DNA from: Halichondria panicea
Lineage: Eukaryota > Porifera > Demospongiae > Suberitida > Halichondriidae
Assembly (NCBI RefSeq): GCF_963675165.1
Contig: NC_087380.1
Coordinates: 3,649,803 to 3,713,802 of the forward strand
DNA length: 64,000 nucleotides
Reading direction: 5' to 3'
A program made the translations under genes and the position numbers. Numbering within the stretch: position 1 is the first letter of the stretch; every line of letters starts with the position of its first letter. This document shows, in pieces, positions 10,101 through 20,925 of this stretch. The notes beneath the pieces were generated by a model that was given only the letters and a program-made list of their open reading frames with translations, searched no databases and had not been told where the DNA came from.

Positions 10101-12163
10101 TATGTATGTGTATACATGTAGTTCTACACTGCTGTGATTGATATAATAATAAAATGAAAGCACTGCGGGTGCTGATGCCTCGATGGAGGTGTCAAAGCTA
10201 TATATAATTTATCATAAAGCTACTAGCTAATTGCTAATTATACATACATTATATCATGATGAAAATGTTTGCATTTGCAAGCAGAATCCAGAATCACAGG
10301 GAAACTCAAAAAGTGGGAAATGATCGACCATAATTGTTGTTAAAAAGAATCGCTCTCTTCTCACTTTTGCAGCTACCAATAGCTAGCATTCTAATGCAGA
10401 GCTATAACTACTAGAAACGCTCCATGGACAAGTTTTTCTACGCACTCTTCTGAAAAGGATGCATTGGCATTCCAAGTAAGCAAAACTATAGCCATAAACT
10501 CGATAGAACCAAGCATTATTTTGATAGTCATGTTTTCATGACTAGAAACTCTTACTTGCACTTTATGGATTTGAACAGCTGTAGCAGTCTACACAGACAG
10601 ACACACAAACACACTACCGTATATACCTCGCTTGCGAATGCGCACCATGGCATATAATTATATGCTCTGCATGAATACTACAACAGAAATAATTCGGCTT
10701 CTATATATACCCCACTATACATCTTCCTAACTATACTACATAGCGTTAGACCTTATCTCCGAACACTCCAGTGACAAGTAGATTCTTCATGGAAGAGGGC
10801 ACGAACACAGACTCAGTAGCTTTGTGTCTCTACACATTGACAACAGTTTAATTATAGTTATAGGCATTTGGTAATTGATTCCCACAAAACATGTATATAT
10901 GAATTTTAATAAAAGTGCAGGCATGATTATGACATTGCAACCTTCACCTCTGTGGCAAACATCTTTATAGAGATCAAAGGGCTCAAGGCTCGTACATTTT
11001 AAACTAAAGACCTCATTCAAAAAACAAGAGGAATTAGGTAATGTACTCACAACAGGCTGTGCTGAAGATTGAGACTGAACGAAGAACTGGGATAAATTTT
11101 TCTTTTCTTCAGCTAGACAACAAAACAGTGACATACGTAATAACAGTGCATATTCTTCAGTGTATCTACGGTTATACCTGAGACTATTCTCCCATCCAGC
11201 ATCCAAACATGAGGCAACGTGTCCACTACATGCTTACGATCTGTACAGTAAGTTATATTAATCCACCATTAATTTTCGCAAAATAATACAACTACATCTA
11301 TAATTGTATTGCTGACATGTATAGCACCATAGAGGCAAATATTGTCAAGGAGATATACTGTTGCTACGAATCCAACCCTAGACCACTAGAGAAAAGTGGA
11401 TGCATGGACATACAGTGAGGGTCCGAGTCCAATCGTTCGTTGCCTAGCAGTGTGAGTGAGATGATGGTCATGTGAGAGAGGTGCTTCAGCTCCTTCCAGT
11501 CCAGGTGATTGTAGCCAATTTTGAGGATACCCAAAACAGGAAACCTTGACAACCCACTGAGGCTTTTCACCTGTAAATACATTATGAAAACTGGTTGAGC
11601 ATCTGAAAATCGCAGCCTATGTGGGGATGGTTTGCTGTACTGTTTGTTGTGTTTCAGGGCTCATTACTTGTACGTAGGCGTACAGCTGTTAGATTTCCAA
11701 CTAAAATGTAGCCACATGTACCTGGATCTTTACAACCAAAGTCACCTTGTTTCCTGCGAGGTTGATGCTCCAGAGCTGTCGACAGTGGTAGAGGTTCCGT
11801 ACGGAGTCTATCAGGTTGTTGCATAGCACCAGTGTTTGCAGTCTCCTGCATACCTCCAGCCTTTCTATAGCAACTGTAAGGGAGTACTGTGTGATAGTAG
11901 ATACTATACACCCATTGATTGATTCACTAATGATTAGAGCCTATAATAATTATAGGAAACAATATGAAATTACCTAGAGCTTACCGATTTCATTCTCCGA
12001 AAGATCAACGTACTCCACCTCATTCAGGGGAAAGTTTGTATACTTTTTTAGAAGCTATGGTTAAATAGCAAAGTTAATCAGAGAGACACCTGGTTTAGCT
12101 GCTAGCTTAGTCTCTCTTAGATTTCTAAGACTACTGTATATATACCTGTTTTGTGATCCTCAT
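4111..12163 (-). CDS. Leucine-rich-repeat protein, about 918 aa, 22 exons
   Basis: Exons, 5' to 3': 12146-12163, 11985-12054, 11746-11873, 11414-11570, 11178-11240, 11051-11112, 10752-10829, 9979-10027, 9676-9916, 9152-9254, 8891-8979, 8793-8831, 8648-8733, 7038-7126, 6767-6895, 6458-6613, 6340-6406, 5906-6210, 5091-5623, 4902-4939, 4404-4592, 4111-4178. All phases fit and the total is 2,757 nt ending in TGA. The N-terminus holds leucine-rich repeats (VEYVDLSENEI, LQTLVLCNNLIDSV, LWSINLAGNK, FPVLGILKIGYNHLDWKEL) and an LRR cap (HVVDTLPHVWMLDGR). A helical region follows (MDKKRLSYLAYSIHQELQ, DVWDVYHDVASYLLE), then a Ser/Pro-rich, probably disordered C-terminal third. I do not recognise the orthologue. 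The six-codon first exon is the weakest part. The intron 7127-8647 carries a tRNA-Leu array. Confidence 0.8.
7184..7206 (-). repeat. Inverted tRNA-Leu fragment at the array edge
   Basis: These bases are the reverse complement of the anticodon-arm and variable-arm part of the adjacent tRNA-Leu unit (CAATTGTAGACTACGACCTGA), followed by a partial T-arm-like piece. This marks a rearranged left boundary of the tandem array. Confidence 0.65.
7285..7368 (+). tRNA. trnL-CAG: tRNA-Leu (anticodon CAG), intact unit 1
   Basis: A class II tRNA of 84 nt including the discriminator A. Acceptor GTCAGGA pairs with TTCTGAC. The D arm is GCC...GGC with the A box, the anticodon stem is CTACG/CGTAG around the loop TTCAGGT (anticodon CAG), there is a long variable arm with a TCTACAATTGTAGG hairpin, and the T arm is GTGGG-TTCGAAT-CCCAC. 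There is no intron and no encoded CCA. It lies on the plus strand inside an intron of the minus-strand LRR gene. Confidence 0.93.
7407..7477 (+). pseudogene. Degenerate tRNA-Leu-like unit (type B)
   Basis: It keeps the GTCAGGATGGC start and a near B box (GTGTGGGTTCGAATCAC) but lacks most of the D loop (GGCTGAGGCGC) and has a weak anticodon stem (CTACCATTCAGGCCGTATG). It is unlikely to fold as a functional tRNA. Confidence 0.75.
7554..7637 (+). tRNA. trnL-CAG: tRNA-Leu (CAG), intact unit 2
   Basis: Same 84-nt structure as the first unit, differing in the variable-arm hairpin (TCTACGATTGTAGG). All stems pair and both internal promoter boxes are intact. Confidence 0.93.
7699..7781 (+). pseudogene. 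Degenerate tRNA-Leu-like unit (type B)
   Basis: It starts GTTAGAATGGCTGAGGCGTGG, with an altered D arm and mismatched anticodon stem (CTACA / CGTAT), but a good T arm and a TTCTGAC 3' end. The A box is damaged. Confidence 0.7.
7836..7927 (+). tRNA. tRNA-Leu (CAG) variant with D-arm insertions
   Basis: The acceptor, anticodon (CAG), variable and T arms match the intact units, apart from one change in the T stem (GCATGGG). Two short insertions (ACA after GCCG and TAG after GGCG) break the D arm, so it may be a pseudogene. Confidence 0.6.
7981..8051 (+). pseudogene. Degenerate tRNA-Leu-like unit (type B)
   Basis: GTCAGGATGGCTGAGGCGC start with the D loop deleted. The B box is changed to GGTTCAAATC and the 3' acceptor strand is CTTCTGATA. 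Confidence 0.7.
8116..8199 (+). tRNA. trnL-CAG: tRNA-Leu (CAG), intact unit 3
   Basis: Identical in all stems to the unit at 7554; 84 nt with complete acceptor, D, anticodon, variable and T arms. Confidence 0.93.
8268..8349 (+). pseudogene. Degenerate tRNA-Leu-like unit (type B)
   Basis: GTCAGGGTGGCCGAGGCGC start. The anticodon region is changed (TTCATTTAAGCC), so no CAG loop remains. A recognisable GGGTTCGAAT B box is kept. Confidence 0.65.
8423..8500 (+). tRNA. tRNA-Leu (CAG) variant with shortened variable arm
   Basis: The D and anticodon arms are intact (loop TTCAGGT), but the variable arm is reduced and the acceptor (GTCAAGA / TGCTGAC) has two mismatches. Probably decaying. Confidence 0.55.
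8563..8640 (+). pseudogene. tRNA-Leu (CAG) unit lacking its 3' acceptor strand
   Basis: It matches the intact units up to the T arm (GTGGGTTCGAATCCCGC) but then ends, within a few bases of the splice donor of the LRR-gene exon at 8648. It has no TTCTGAC strand and so cannot form an acceptor stem. Confidence 0.75.
10140..10680 (+). repeat. Dispersed repeat, copy 1 (in an LRR-gene intron)
   Basis: Contains the chain GCACTGCGGGTGCTGATGCC, GAAACTCAAAAAGTGGGAAA, TGATCGACCATAATTGTTG, CTCTTCTCAC and CAGACAGACACACAAACACAC. The same chain recurs at about 38,697-39,245 (inverted), 47,575-47,845 (inverted, partial) and 62,160-62,625. It is non-coding, of unknown transposon class, and ends with an ACCTCGCTTGCGAATGCGCA-type motif. 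Confidence 0.7.
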
Positions 12164-12409
12164 GATTTAAATGATAACCACAGTAGGTTTAATTTGTGTC
12201 TTGCCTAGGTGGAAGCATATAGTTGAGTCGTAGACTGGTGCTAAGACAATGTAAACATAGTTCTATAGTACTAGATCTAGCTTCTACACACAGTACAAAT
12301 TATACTGAGGGGGAGTACACTCTATGCTAAACAAAAGGGGGCGTATCTCAATTCTGTAGTCTACATTCCATTTGCTGTAAATAGATTAATGAGGCATTTT
12401 CCAAAGATG
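12164..12409. other. Upstream flank of the LRR gene
   Basis: No gene recognised here. This is the probable promoter side of the minus-strand LRR gene, but no specific element can be supported. Confidence 0.3.
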
Positions 12410-13685
12410 TATGGGGTGCCGTTTGTGTCAAAATGCTGATTTTATCCACTTATGCAGAAGTACACTGACTTATACACAAGTGCACAGACTTATACCACAA
12501 GTACACTGACTTATGCAGAAGTACACTGACTTATGCAGAAGTACACTGACTTATACACAAGTACACTGACTTATACACAAGTGCACAGACTCATACACAA
12601 GTACACTGACTTATACATAAGTATGCTGACTTATACACAAGTGCACTGACTTATACATATAACCTGACTTGTATACAAGTACTTTCACTTATGCACAAGT
12701 ATGCTGACTTATACACAAGTATGCTGACTTATATACAAGTACACTGACTTATGCACAAGTGCACTGACTTATACACAAGTGCACAGAATTATTTTAACTT
12801 TTAACCTTTAACCCTTGCACTTACAGAAGCTCTGTAAACATTACTAAGAACAGGCTAGGCACATGCATGTACAGGCAGAGTCAAGGGGCAGACAATAGTA
12901 ATGTTTACAGAGCTTCTGTTAAGAGTTGTAGCAGCTTGAAAATTGCATTAGTAAACAGGTTTAAAGCGTTTGACAATACTTGCACATTTACTTGAAGATT
13001 CTGTCATGTCTCTAGTCTATAGAACAACCATGTGCAAAGGGTTAAAGGTTAAAGGTTAAATTAATTTAGCACGTGCACTTGTGTATAAGTCAGTGTACTT
13101 GTGCATAAGTCGGTGCACTTGTGCATAAGTCAGTGCACTTGTGCATAAGTCAGCATACTTGTGCATAAGTCAGTGCACTTGTGCATAAGTCAGCATACTT
13201 GTGCATAAGTCAAAGTACTTGTACAAGTCAGGTTATATGTATAAGTCAGTGCACCTGTGTATAAGTCTGTGCACTTGTGTATAAGTCGGTGCACTTGTGT
13301 ATAAGTCTGTGCACTTGCGTATAAGTCTGTGCACTTGCGTATAAGTCGGTGCACTTGCGTATAAGTCGGTGCACTTGTGTATAAGTCAGTGTACTTCTGT
13401 GTAAGTCAGCATACTTGTGTATAAGTCAGTGTACTTGTGTATAAGTCTGTGCACTTGTGTATAAGTCAGTGCACTTCTGCATAAGTCGGTGCACTAGTGT
13501 ATAAGTCAGTGTACTTGTGTATAAGTCAGTGTACTTGTGTATAAGTCTGTGCACTTGTGTATAAGTCAGTGCACTTCTGCATAAGTCAGTGTACTTGTGG
13601 TATAAGTCGGTGCACTTGTGTATAAGTCAGTGTACTTCTGCATAAGTGGATAAAATTAGCATTTTGACACAAACGGCACCCCATA
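12410..13685. mobile_element. Palindromic minisatellite element with terminal inverted repeats
   Basis: The ends are near-perfect inverted copies of about 54 bp (TGGGGTGCCGTTTGTGTCAA at the left, its complement at the right). Inside, about 12,440-12,790 is a tandem array of a 20-bp unit (ACTTATACACAAGTGCACTG) and about 13,065-13,650 is the same unit in the opposite orientation, with more copies (roughly 17 against 29). The centre holds a further palindrome (ACAGAAGCTCTGTAAACATT / AATGTTTACAGAGCTTCTGT) and AACCTTTAACCCTTGCA-type motifs. GATG flanks both ends and may be a target duplication. No protein is encoded. Confidence 0.85.
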
Positions 13686-13828
13686 GATGGGTGCCCACAG
13701 AAGTTAGAACAAATTTGTAAAAAACTCATAGTGGGAAAATAAGCACTGAATCTCTATTAACTACAACAACAATAAAAAGTTTCTATACAGATGTCGTGGG
13801 ACCACAGATTATTGATCTATGGTGGGGC

Positions 13829-16535
13829 TTAGTGTGGTTTTGAGTCTGGGGAGTATGCTTTTGTGGATCGCTTGCGAGGTTTCGGCAGTGGTGGTGGTGA
13901 GGATTGGGGAGAGGGGAGACGAGCTCGCGGTGATCGAGAGGGAAATTGGTCACTCTGTAGGTTGGGGGGTGGTTGTTGGAGGCTTTGTACTGGAGGAAAC
14001 TGACGAGATGGATGCTCGCTTGATATGGAACTAAAGTGTGTACGGCATGGCTGCTGTCTCGATGTGAGAGGAGAAACTTCCTCATATGGTAATGGAGGAA
14101 GCTGACGAGATGCCTTTTCATAAGGTGGTGAAGGGGGAGAGGATGGGAGTGATGGTAGTACTGGAACACTAGTAATATCATCATCATCATCATCATCTGT
14201 GGGAAAGTTCCTTAATGGAGAGTCAGGCTTTATCCAAATGCCATAGTAACCGGTTTTGAAGTTCCCACTATAAAAATAAATGATATGTGAGTTCACACAA
14301 AGCTACAGGCTATAGCTATGTACAGCAGGACAAGGTAGGTTACTACATTACCTGGTGCCTAGTTTTCTTGTTGTCAGCCCAATGAATACGGAACGAATGA
14401 GCTTTCCAAAGACCGCTGCATTGACAGGATTGATACTAAATGTAGCACAGTGCCTCAGGTAATGATTATAAAGTGTTTTCTTGGAAACATTGCAGCCTTC
14501 AGAAGCTTCAAAATTTTCACAAAGCCATTGGATCTATGAACACAAAGATCAGATAAAGAGAGGATCAGTTATTAGCAACAACAAAACAACAGACTTAGTT
14601 ATGTTTTGTGTGAGGCTTCTGAACGTTTGATATACCTATTTTATACAAACTTAAGTCAAATTGACATTGACAGCAGTACGTAAGAACAACTTACAGTCTG
14701 TGAATGGATTTTGTAAGCATATCGCATTCCCATCTGTCCTTGTTGAGCATCTGCGGACACAAGCTTACCGGACCTGTATTGCAACAACATACTAATTCAT
14801 TTGGTATAATTATGACGATCACTATGCCAGACATGAGAGTGTGACTAGGAGCGATCATGCTCCAGCTTGGAGTGATCATTATTTTGCTTAATTAGTGTGT
14901 GCTTTGCCTTACTTGACTAAAGATGAGTACGGTCCAGAATCATTTCCCGAGAATGTAGCGCAGAGTGACGTATACTGATTGGCATCCTTTACAGACACTA
15001 TAAAAATCACATACAGTCATATTTTTATGCTTGTCAAAAATTAATTTACCTGAACCAGGATCTGCAGATGAAGAAGTTTGGAGTCGTCCTTGAATCCAAT
15101 TCTGTCGGATTTCTTCTCCAGTGCCGTACCCACTCTCCCCTGTCACATCAGTAGCTTCTTCTTCATTTGTAGGGAGATCAACTTCTGTATAAAGTATACA
15201 TAGTTGAAAAAATAATACAAGCGTTGTGCAGATCCTATAAGTCCTACACCTGGTACGTGGTATAGTCGAGCAACAATAGAAATTACCTGCTAATATACGT
15301 TTAGTAGAACCTTTCCTTCCAGATCTTATAGTAACGATACCATCTAGGTCAGAAAACTTCGCTAATGACCTGGACTCATCTTCCTCTTCATCAATGGCGC
15401 CTAATCCGAATCGGCTCAATTCTATTAACTGAGCATCAGAAATCGGCAGAACGTTTGTAGCTATTGAAACTGGAATAGAAAATGTTAGGAATACACATCC
15501 CTTTTGAATAGATTCTAATGACAAAGCCCAAGAATTTATGTGCAAGGTCTTAGCTATACGGTTACAGAGTATAGTTATCTGCTGCAACATAATGGGACCT
15601 TCTTCAAAGTATTTCAGAGCAAACTTTGAGTGTTTACTGTCCTCGTTTTGACCAGGATGAAACACAGCGTGTGGCACTTCGAACACATTGTGTTTACAAT
15701 ATGAATTGAACTCATCCAAGTACTTTTGCATTTCGCGTTTGTCTTCTGATGACCCATATTCATTCACGACTAACTCTATAGTTTGATGATTGAAGAAAGA
15801 AGCCCTTTCCAGTAGAAGAATCATAAGCACTTGAGTCATTGTCTTCGAACTCATCAGCTGCATCTTTTCTTCTTTTGAAAAGATTGCAGAGGCTGATAAG
15901 AAAAGCTTAACACTATCTATTTCATCTTTGAAAGCTGGGGACTTCGACAGTGACAAGCAGAGCTTACGAAATGCACTCACAATTGATTTGTAATCAGTAG
16001 TTAACTTGTCGAGTAACATGTGTTTCTCTGGCTCACTTAAACGTTTAGTATCGAGATAAGGAAAAGTTGGTGAGCTAATACTAGGAGTTGTTTTCTCTGC
16101 TTTTTCTTGCGGACATCCAGACATGAAGAAATCTTCTAGAGTACACTTCTGACAGTATGGGCACACAAATCCTGGACCTTCACTTTCTTCAGAACTTACG
16201 AGTTGCTTCCCTTTGTAACATTCCTCGACTTTTCTGGTACAGTCATGCATCCATTCACCTTGACTCCTCAAAACAGCAATAAAATCTTCAAACAGTGCCG
16301 GTCGAGACTTTACCCTACATTCTACAGCACTGATAATTTTTCGAGCCCTAATAGAAGGTTCTGAGCCGGGGCCAACCTGTTTCAAACTTTCATATTCACT
16401 CTCTGATAAAAACCATTTACTATGGAATTCATTCCCCATATTGTCGATATTTCCTTTAATTGAGTCGATGAGTAGTACAGAACACTCTACAATCGTCTCC
16501 CATTCTGGCGATGCTTTTTCACGAGACGTATCCAT
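13829..16535 (-). CDS. CARD-like / RFX-domain fusion protein, copy 1 (722 aa)
   Basis: Exons 15287-16535, 15050-15184, 14913-14997, 14695-14773, 14352-14533 and 13829-14267 join in phase to 723 codons (ATG 16535, TAA 13829). Aa ~5-100 resemble a CARD (LLIDSIKG, FLSESEYESLK, IRARKIISAVE, LFEDFIAVLRSQGEW). CPYCQKCTLEDFFMSGC (~aa 125-141) is a possible zinc knuckle. Aa ~150-400 is a conserved helical region of unknown fold. Aa ~517-598 is an RFX winged helix: IQWLCENFEASEGCNVSKKT, LYNHYLRHC, NPVNAAVFGKLIRSVF, LTTRKLGT, then SGNFKTGYYGIWIKPDSPL. In the wing the usual GNSKYHYYG reads GNFKTGYYG. The tail is acidic, then proline-rich. RFX proteins bind X-box DNA; joining to a death-fold module is unusual. 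The RFX call is firm and the CARD call is by motif only. Confidence 0.85.
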
Positions 16536-17411
16536 GTGTGATGGTATAGGCTTAAACTTGAATAATATCTATTGCTGGACTTGAGAGATGAGTCCACAAT
16601 AATAATTATTTGGCTAACATAAATTCTAAATGACACTTTGGCAAGGCATGAATAGCTACTGTTTGCGTATAAAACCATCTTCTATATGTAATAACGCAGG
16701 GATCAGGGTTTTTTTGTGGCTTAAACATTGTCAACACAATGTCAACAGTCATGGTCGAAACATGCACACTCCCACAACTATGTATGGGTTCTATTATTGT
16801 GTGGTCTGACTAGTCCACATATTCACGTACACATGTTGACAGCTTTCTTGTTTTTTAGAACAGTCAGTCACAATAACTACAAGAGCCCATAAAGATGAGA
16901 AGTGCCTGTAACTGAAAGTCACGCTTCATAAGTGGCTATGATGACATTGCTGTATATAAGGAGAGTGCCAACTTGTACTTGCACTCCACGAAAATTTCCC
17001 AATATACAGTATAGATCTAGGCACTAGATCTATAGCCGCAGTGGCACAAGCACTTACTGTAATCTACCGAGATTGCGCCTACCCTAATTTTATGCTACAA
17101 AAGCAGCTACAGGTGGGATGGGCTTAATTTTGGATGTGGGCGTAATCTCGGCGGAGTAGGGTATATAATTATGTCACTTTCCACATATACGGTCAATCTT
17201 ATATTATACGCTATGCTACACATACATCCCTGTTGTGCCCCCATTATTATTGCTAAAGTGCATGTATATCATTATTTTGATATGCAAATTTGGGATAAAA
17301 TTTCCACGATTATTATCAAATGTACACAACTTTATATAACAAGATCTAGAGATATATAAATATGATTGTACAATACATGTACAGTATTAGGGTATATAGA
17401 ATGATACTTGC
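16536..17411. other. Spacer between RFX paralogs 1 and 2
   Basis: About 0.88 kb, AT-rich, with no gene seen. A weak inverted pair around 17,050-17,160 (CGAGATTGCGCC / GGGCGTAATCTCGGCGGAG) may be a small MITE. It should include the upstream region of paralog 1. Confidence 0.35.
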
Positions 17412-20047
17412 TTAAATTTTTTGTTGCATTCTCAGCTTGCTAGGTTTTGGAAGTGTTGGAGGCGGACGACGAGAGGGCTTACGAGCTTTTGGTAGTCTAA
17501 GAGGAAATTGTTCATTTTGTAGATTGGGAGATGGGAAGGACAACTGCTGAAGGAACGATTGTGGGAGACGCTTCAGTACTTGAGGGAGCTTACTAAATGT
17601 AGATGGCAGCTCACTTTGTAGAGAATGGTCCGAGGGATGATATGACTGCTGTACTGGTAGAAGAGGCGGTTGCATTTGATGATCAGATTCCTCACTTGGT
17701 AGTGGAGGTAACTGGTAAGCCAATTCCTCACTTAAAGGCTGACAAGACAGTTTTTCATTTGGTAGCGGAAGAGGGGAGGATAGCAATGGTGATAGCACTT
17801 GAACTTCAGGCATCTCAGTCTCATCTGTGGGAACGTTGCGTAAGGGAGAGTCAGGCTTTATCCGGATGCCATAGTAACAAGTTTTGAAGTTCCCACTACA
17901 CATAAAATTATAAAGATAAAGGAGAGGTATTTCACTATAGAAGGTATTACTTCTATATACTTTACCTGGTGCCTAGTCTTTTTGTTGTCATCCTAGTAAA
18001 CAATGAGTGAATGAGTTTTCCGAACACTGCTATAGTGACAGGCTCCATACTTAACGCAGTACAGTGTCTCCGGTAATGATCATAAAGTGTAGTCTTGGAA
18101 ACATAGCAGCTTTCAGAAGATTCCAAATTTTCATGAAGCCAGTGGAACTTTTATGGGAAAATTAACCAGATGAAAAGTAGGTGTTGGAAAAAATACTATA
18201 GCTATATTAAAGTAGATTTAGGAATATAACGTCAAGAACCATGCAAGACATACTGAACTCAAACATGACAAAAATACAATGTACCGTCTGCGTCCTGAAA
18301 GCGTATCGCATTCCCATCTGCTGTTGGAAAGCATCTGAGGACACAAGCTGGTTTGACCTGTATAGCATGTAACGATAGGAGGAGGATCACTCTGCCCGAC
18401 ATGCAACATGAGACTGCATGCTCTTAGGGATACACGTATATAGTTCTCCAGAGACTGAGTGCATGCATGTGTTTGGCCTTACTTGACTATATATAAAGAT
18501 TCGTATGGTCCAGAATCCTTTTCTGAGAGTGTAAGAAGTGGCGTATACAGATGCCAGTCCTTGATAGACACTGCATAATTATTTCAGACGACTAATAAAG
18601 TCCTCCATTGCCACAAATATTTACCTAAGTCTGAATCTGTAGACAAAGTGCTTTGATGTCCTTCACCAATCCACTCCTGTAGGACTGCCTCTCCAGTGCC
18701 GTATCCACTCTCCCATGTCACATCAGTAGCCTCCTCTTCATTATCAACTTCTGACAATATAGAAATTATAAATGTTGCATGCGTTTTGAACATTAGAAAT
18801 ACCTGCTTTATATAGTTCATGTTTGGTAGAATTTTCCCTGTCGAGCTTTAAAATAGTATCGTCAGTAGTATTCGAAAACTCTTCTAACGCTCTATCATCA
18901 ATGGCACCTAATCCATATCGGCTCAATTCTGTCAACTGACCTTCAGAAATTGGTAGAACATTAGTGGCTATCGCAATAGGGATGGCAAATGTTACGACTA
19001 TGCACCCCTTTTCAATGGATACCAATGACAAAGCCCAAGAATTTATGTGCAAGGTCTTTGCTATACGGCTGCAGATTTTAGTTATCTTCTGTAACTTAAT
19101 GGGATCTTCTTCAGAATCAGAGTATTTCAGGGCAAAGTATTTCGAGTGTTCTCTGTCCTCGGTATGACCAGGATGAAACACAGAGTGAGGTACTTCGAAC
19201 ACATCGTGTTCACAATAAGACTTAAACTCCTGCAAGTATTTTTGCATTTTGTGTTTGTCATCTGATGACCCAAATTCATTCACGACCAACTTTATAGTTT
19301 GATGATTAAAGAAAGAAACCCTTAGTTGAAGAATCATGAGCACTTCAGTCATTGTCTTTGAACTCAGTAGTTTCATCTTTTCTTCTTTTGAGAAGATTGC
19401 AGAGGCTGATAAGAAAAGCTTAATATTTTCTATCTCATCTTTCAAAGCTGGGGACTTGGACAGTGCCATGCAGAGCTTACAAAATGCACTCACAATCGAT
19501 TCATAATCAGTAGTTAACTTGTCAAATAACATGCGTTTCTCTGGCTCACTTAAACGTTTAGTATCGAGATAAGGAAAAGTTGGTGAGCTAATACTAGGAG
19601 TTGTTTTCTCTGCTTTTTCTTGCAGACATCCAGACATGAATAAATCTTCTAGAGTACACTTTTGACAGTACGGGCACACAAATCCTGGACCTTCATTTTT
19701 TCAGAACTTACGAGTTTCTTCGCTTTGTAACATTCCTAGACTTGTTTGGTACAGTCACGCATCCATTCACCTTGACTCCTCAGAACAGCAACAAAATCTT
19801 CAAACAATGCCGGTCGAGACTTTACCCTACATTCTACAGCACTGATAACTTTTCGAGCCCTAATAAAAGGTTCTGAGCCGGGACCAATCTGTTTTAAACT
19901 TTCGTATTCACTCTCTGATAAAAACCATTTGCTACGGAGTTCATTCCCAATACTGTCGACACTTCCTTTAATCGAGTCGATGAGTAGTGAAGAACACTCG
20001 ACAATCGTCTCCCACTCGGGTGAAGCTTTTTCACGAGACATATCCAT
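17412..20047 (-). pseudogene. CARD-like / RFX-domain paralog, copy 2, with two lesions in exon 1
   Basis: It has the same six-exon plan as copy 1: 18803-20047, 18625-18750, 18483-18570, 18285-18357, 17966-18147, 17412-17895. The start ATG (20047) and the CARD-like part are intact, but a TAG stands at 19736-19738 where copy 1 has GAG, and a 1-bp deletion near 19,693-19,701 shifts the frame just before CPYCQKC. After that the frame is open to the exon end, and exons 2-6 are clean. The RFX region (FHWLHENLESSES, LYDHYRRHC, VFGKLIHSLF, SGNFKTCYYGIRIKPDSPL) is more diverged in the DNA-contact helix than copy 1. Either a recent pseudogene, an assembly or allelic error, or a gene using an internal start that drops the CARD. 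Confidence 0.7.
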
Positions 20048-20570
20048 GATTAAATATGATAAATATGACTGAAACTTGATGAAGGAAAATATTGCTATAC
20101 TGGATTGCTGGGCTTGAGAGATGATTCAACAATTCAGAAAATAGTGACATTCCTTTACCGGTAAGGTATACTAGATTTACTTTTTCCGTTGAAATTTTAG
20201 TTCTATGTCAACTAACAGTTAGTTGAAACATGCACACATGTACATATACGGGTTCTATTATAATTATGGGCTGTATTTAGAATGTAGCCCCATTAGTTGT
20301 ATATGTGAATACTTATTGTTCTTCAATCACCCCACAAAAGTTGCATTGTACATATTATCCTCGTGGATGAGGCATAGTATAAACATAAGCACATGCACTG
20401 CAAATATTCATGCACACCGATGTAATAAAGCCTAACAAGGAAGTATAATTGTACATACACACTCAGTGACACTTGATGCCTGACCGCAAAGATCCCAAAG
20501 GTCATCAAAGCATTCCAGTACTATCATTCCAGTACTATGTATTCGATGTGTTCAATTGCACTAGATCTAC

Positions 20571-20744
20571 CCAGAAGAGGTACGACAGGCGCAGTGCAGC
20601 TCTATAGCAACGAGGTATAATTAGTTTTGATTGAGCAGTAATTATATGCCTACGCCCAGCCCGTGTCGTATGTTTTTGCTGAGTGTAATCATGTCAGAGG
20701 TTATAATTGTTTGAGCTGCACTGCGCCTGTTGGACCTCCTCTGA
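20571..20744. mobile_element. Short TIR element, CAGAGGAGGT family
   Basis: The left end CAGAAGAGGTACGACAGGCG and the right end GCGCCTGTTGGACCTCCTCTG are inverted copies over about 30 bp. The same end sequence bounds the larger element at 28,753-29,349. Confidence 0.7.
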
Positions 20745-20925
20745 GATCTACATATCACATTATTAGGATGGTATTCTGATACATCATGTATACAGATTTG
20801 TCAAAAATTCCTAAATCCTACTTAGGCAAGTGCGTGTATTCTTATCACTATACATGTATGGTATAATTATACTGTTGGGAAGGTACATGCATAAATTGAA
20901 GAAAAGGATACTATAATTTTTTTTA

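Noticed and set aside
13819-14034. Plus-strand open frame opposite the last RFX exon
   Set aside because: It is the shadow of the proline-rich tail on the other strand; it has no features of its own.
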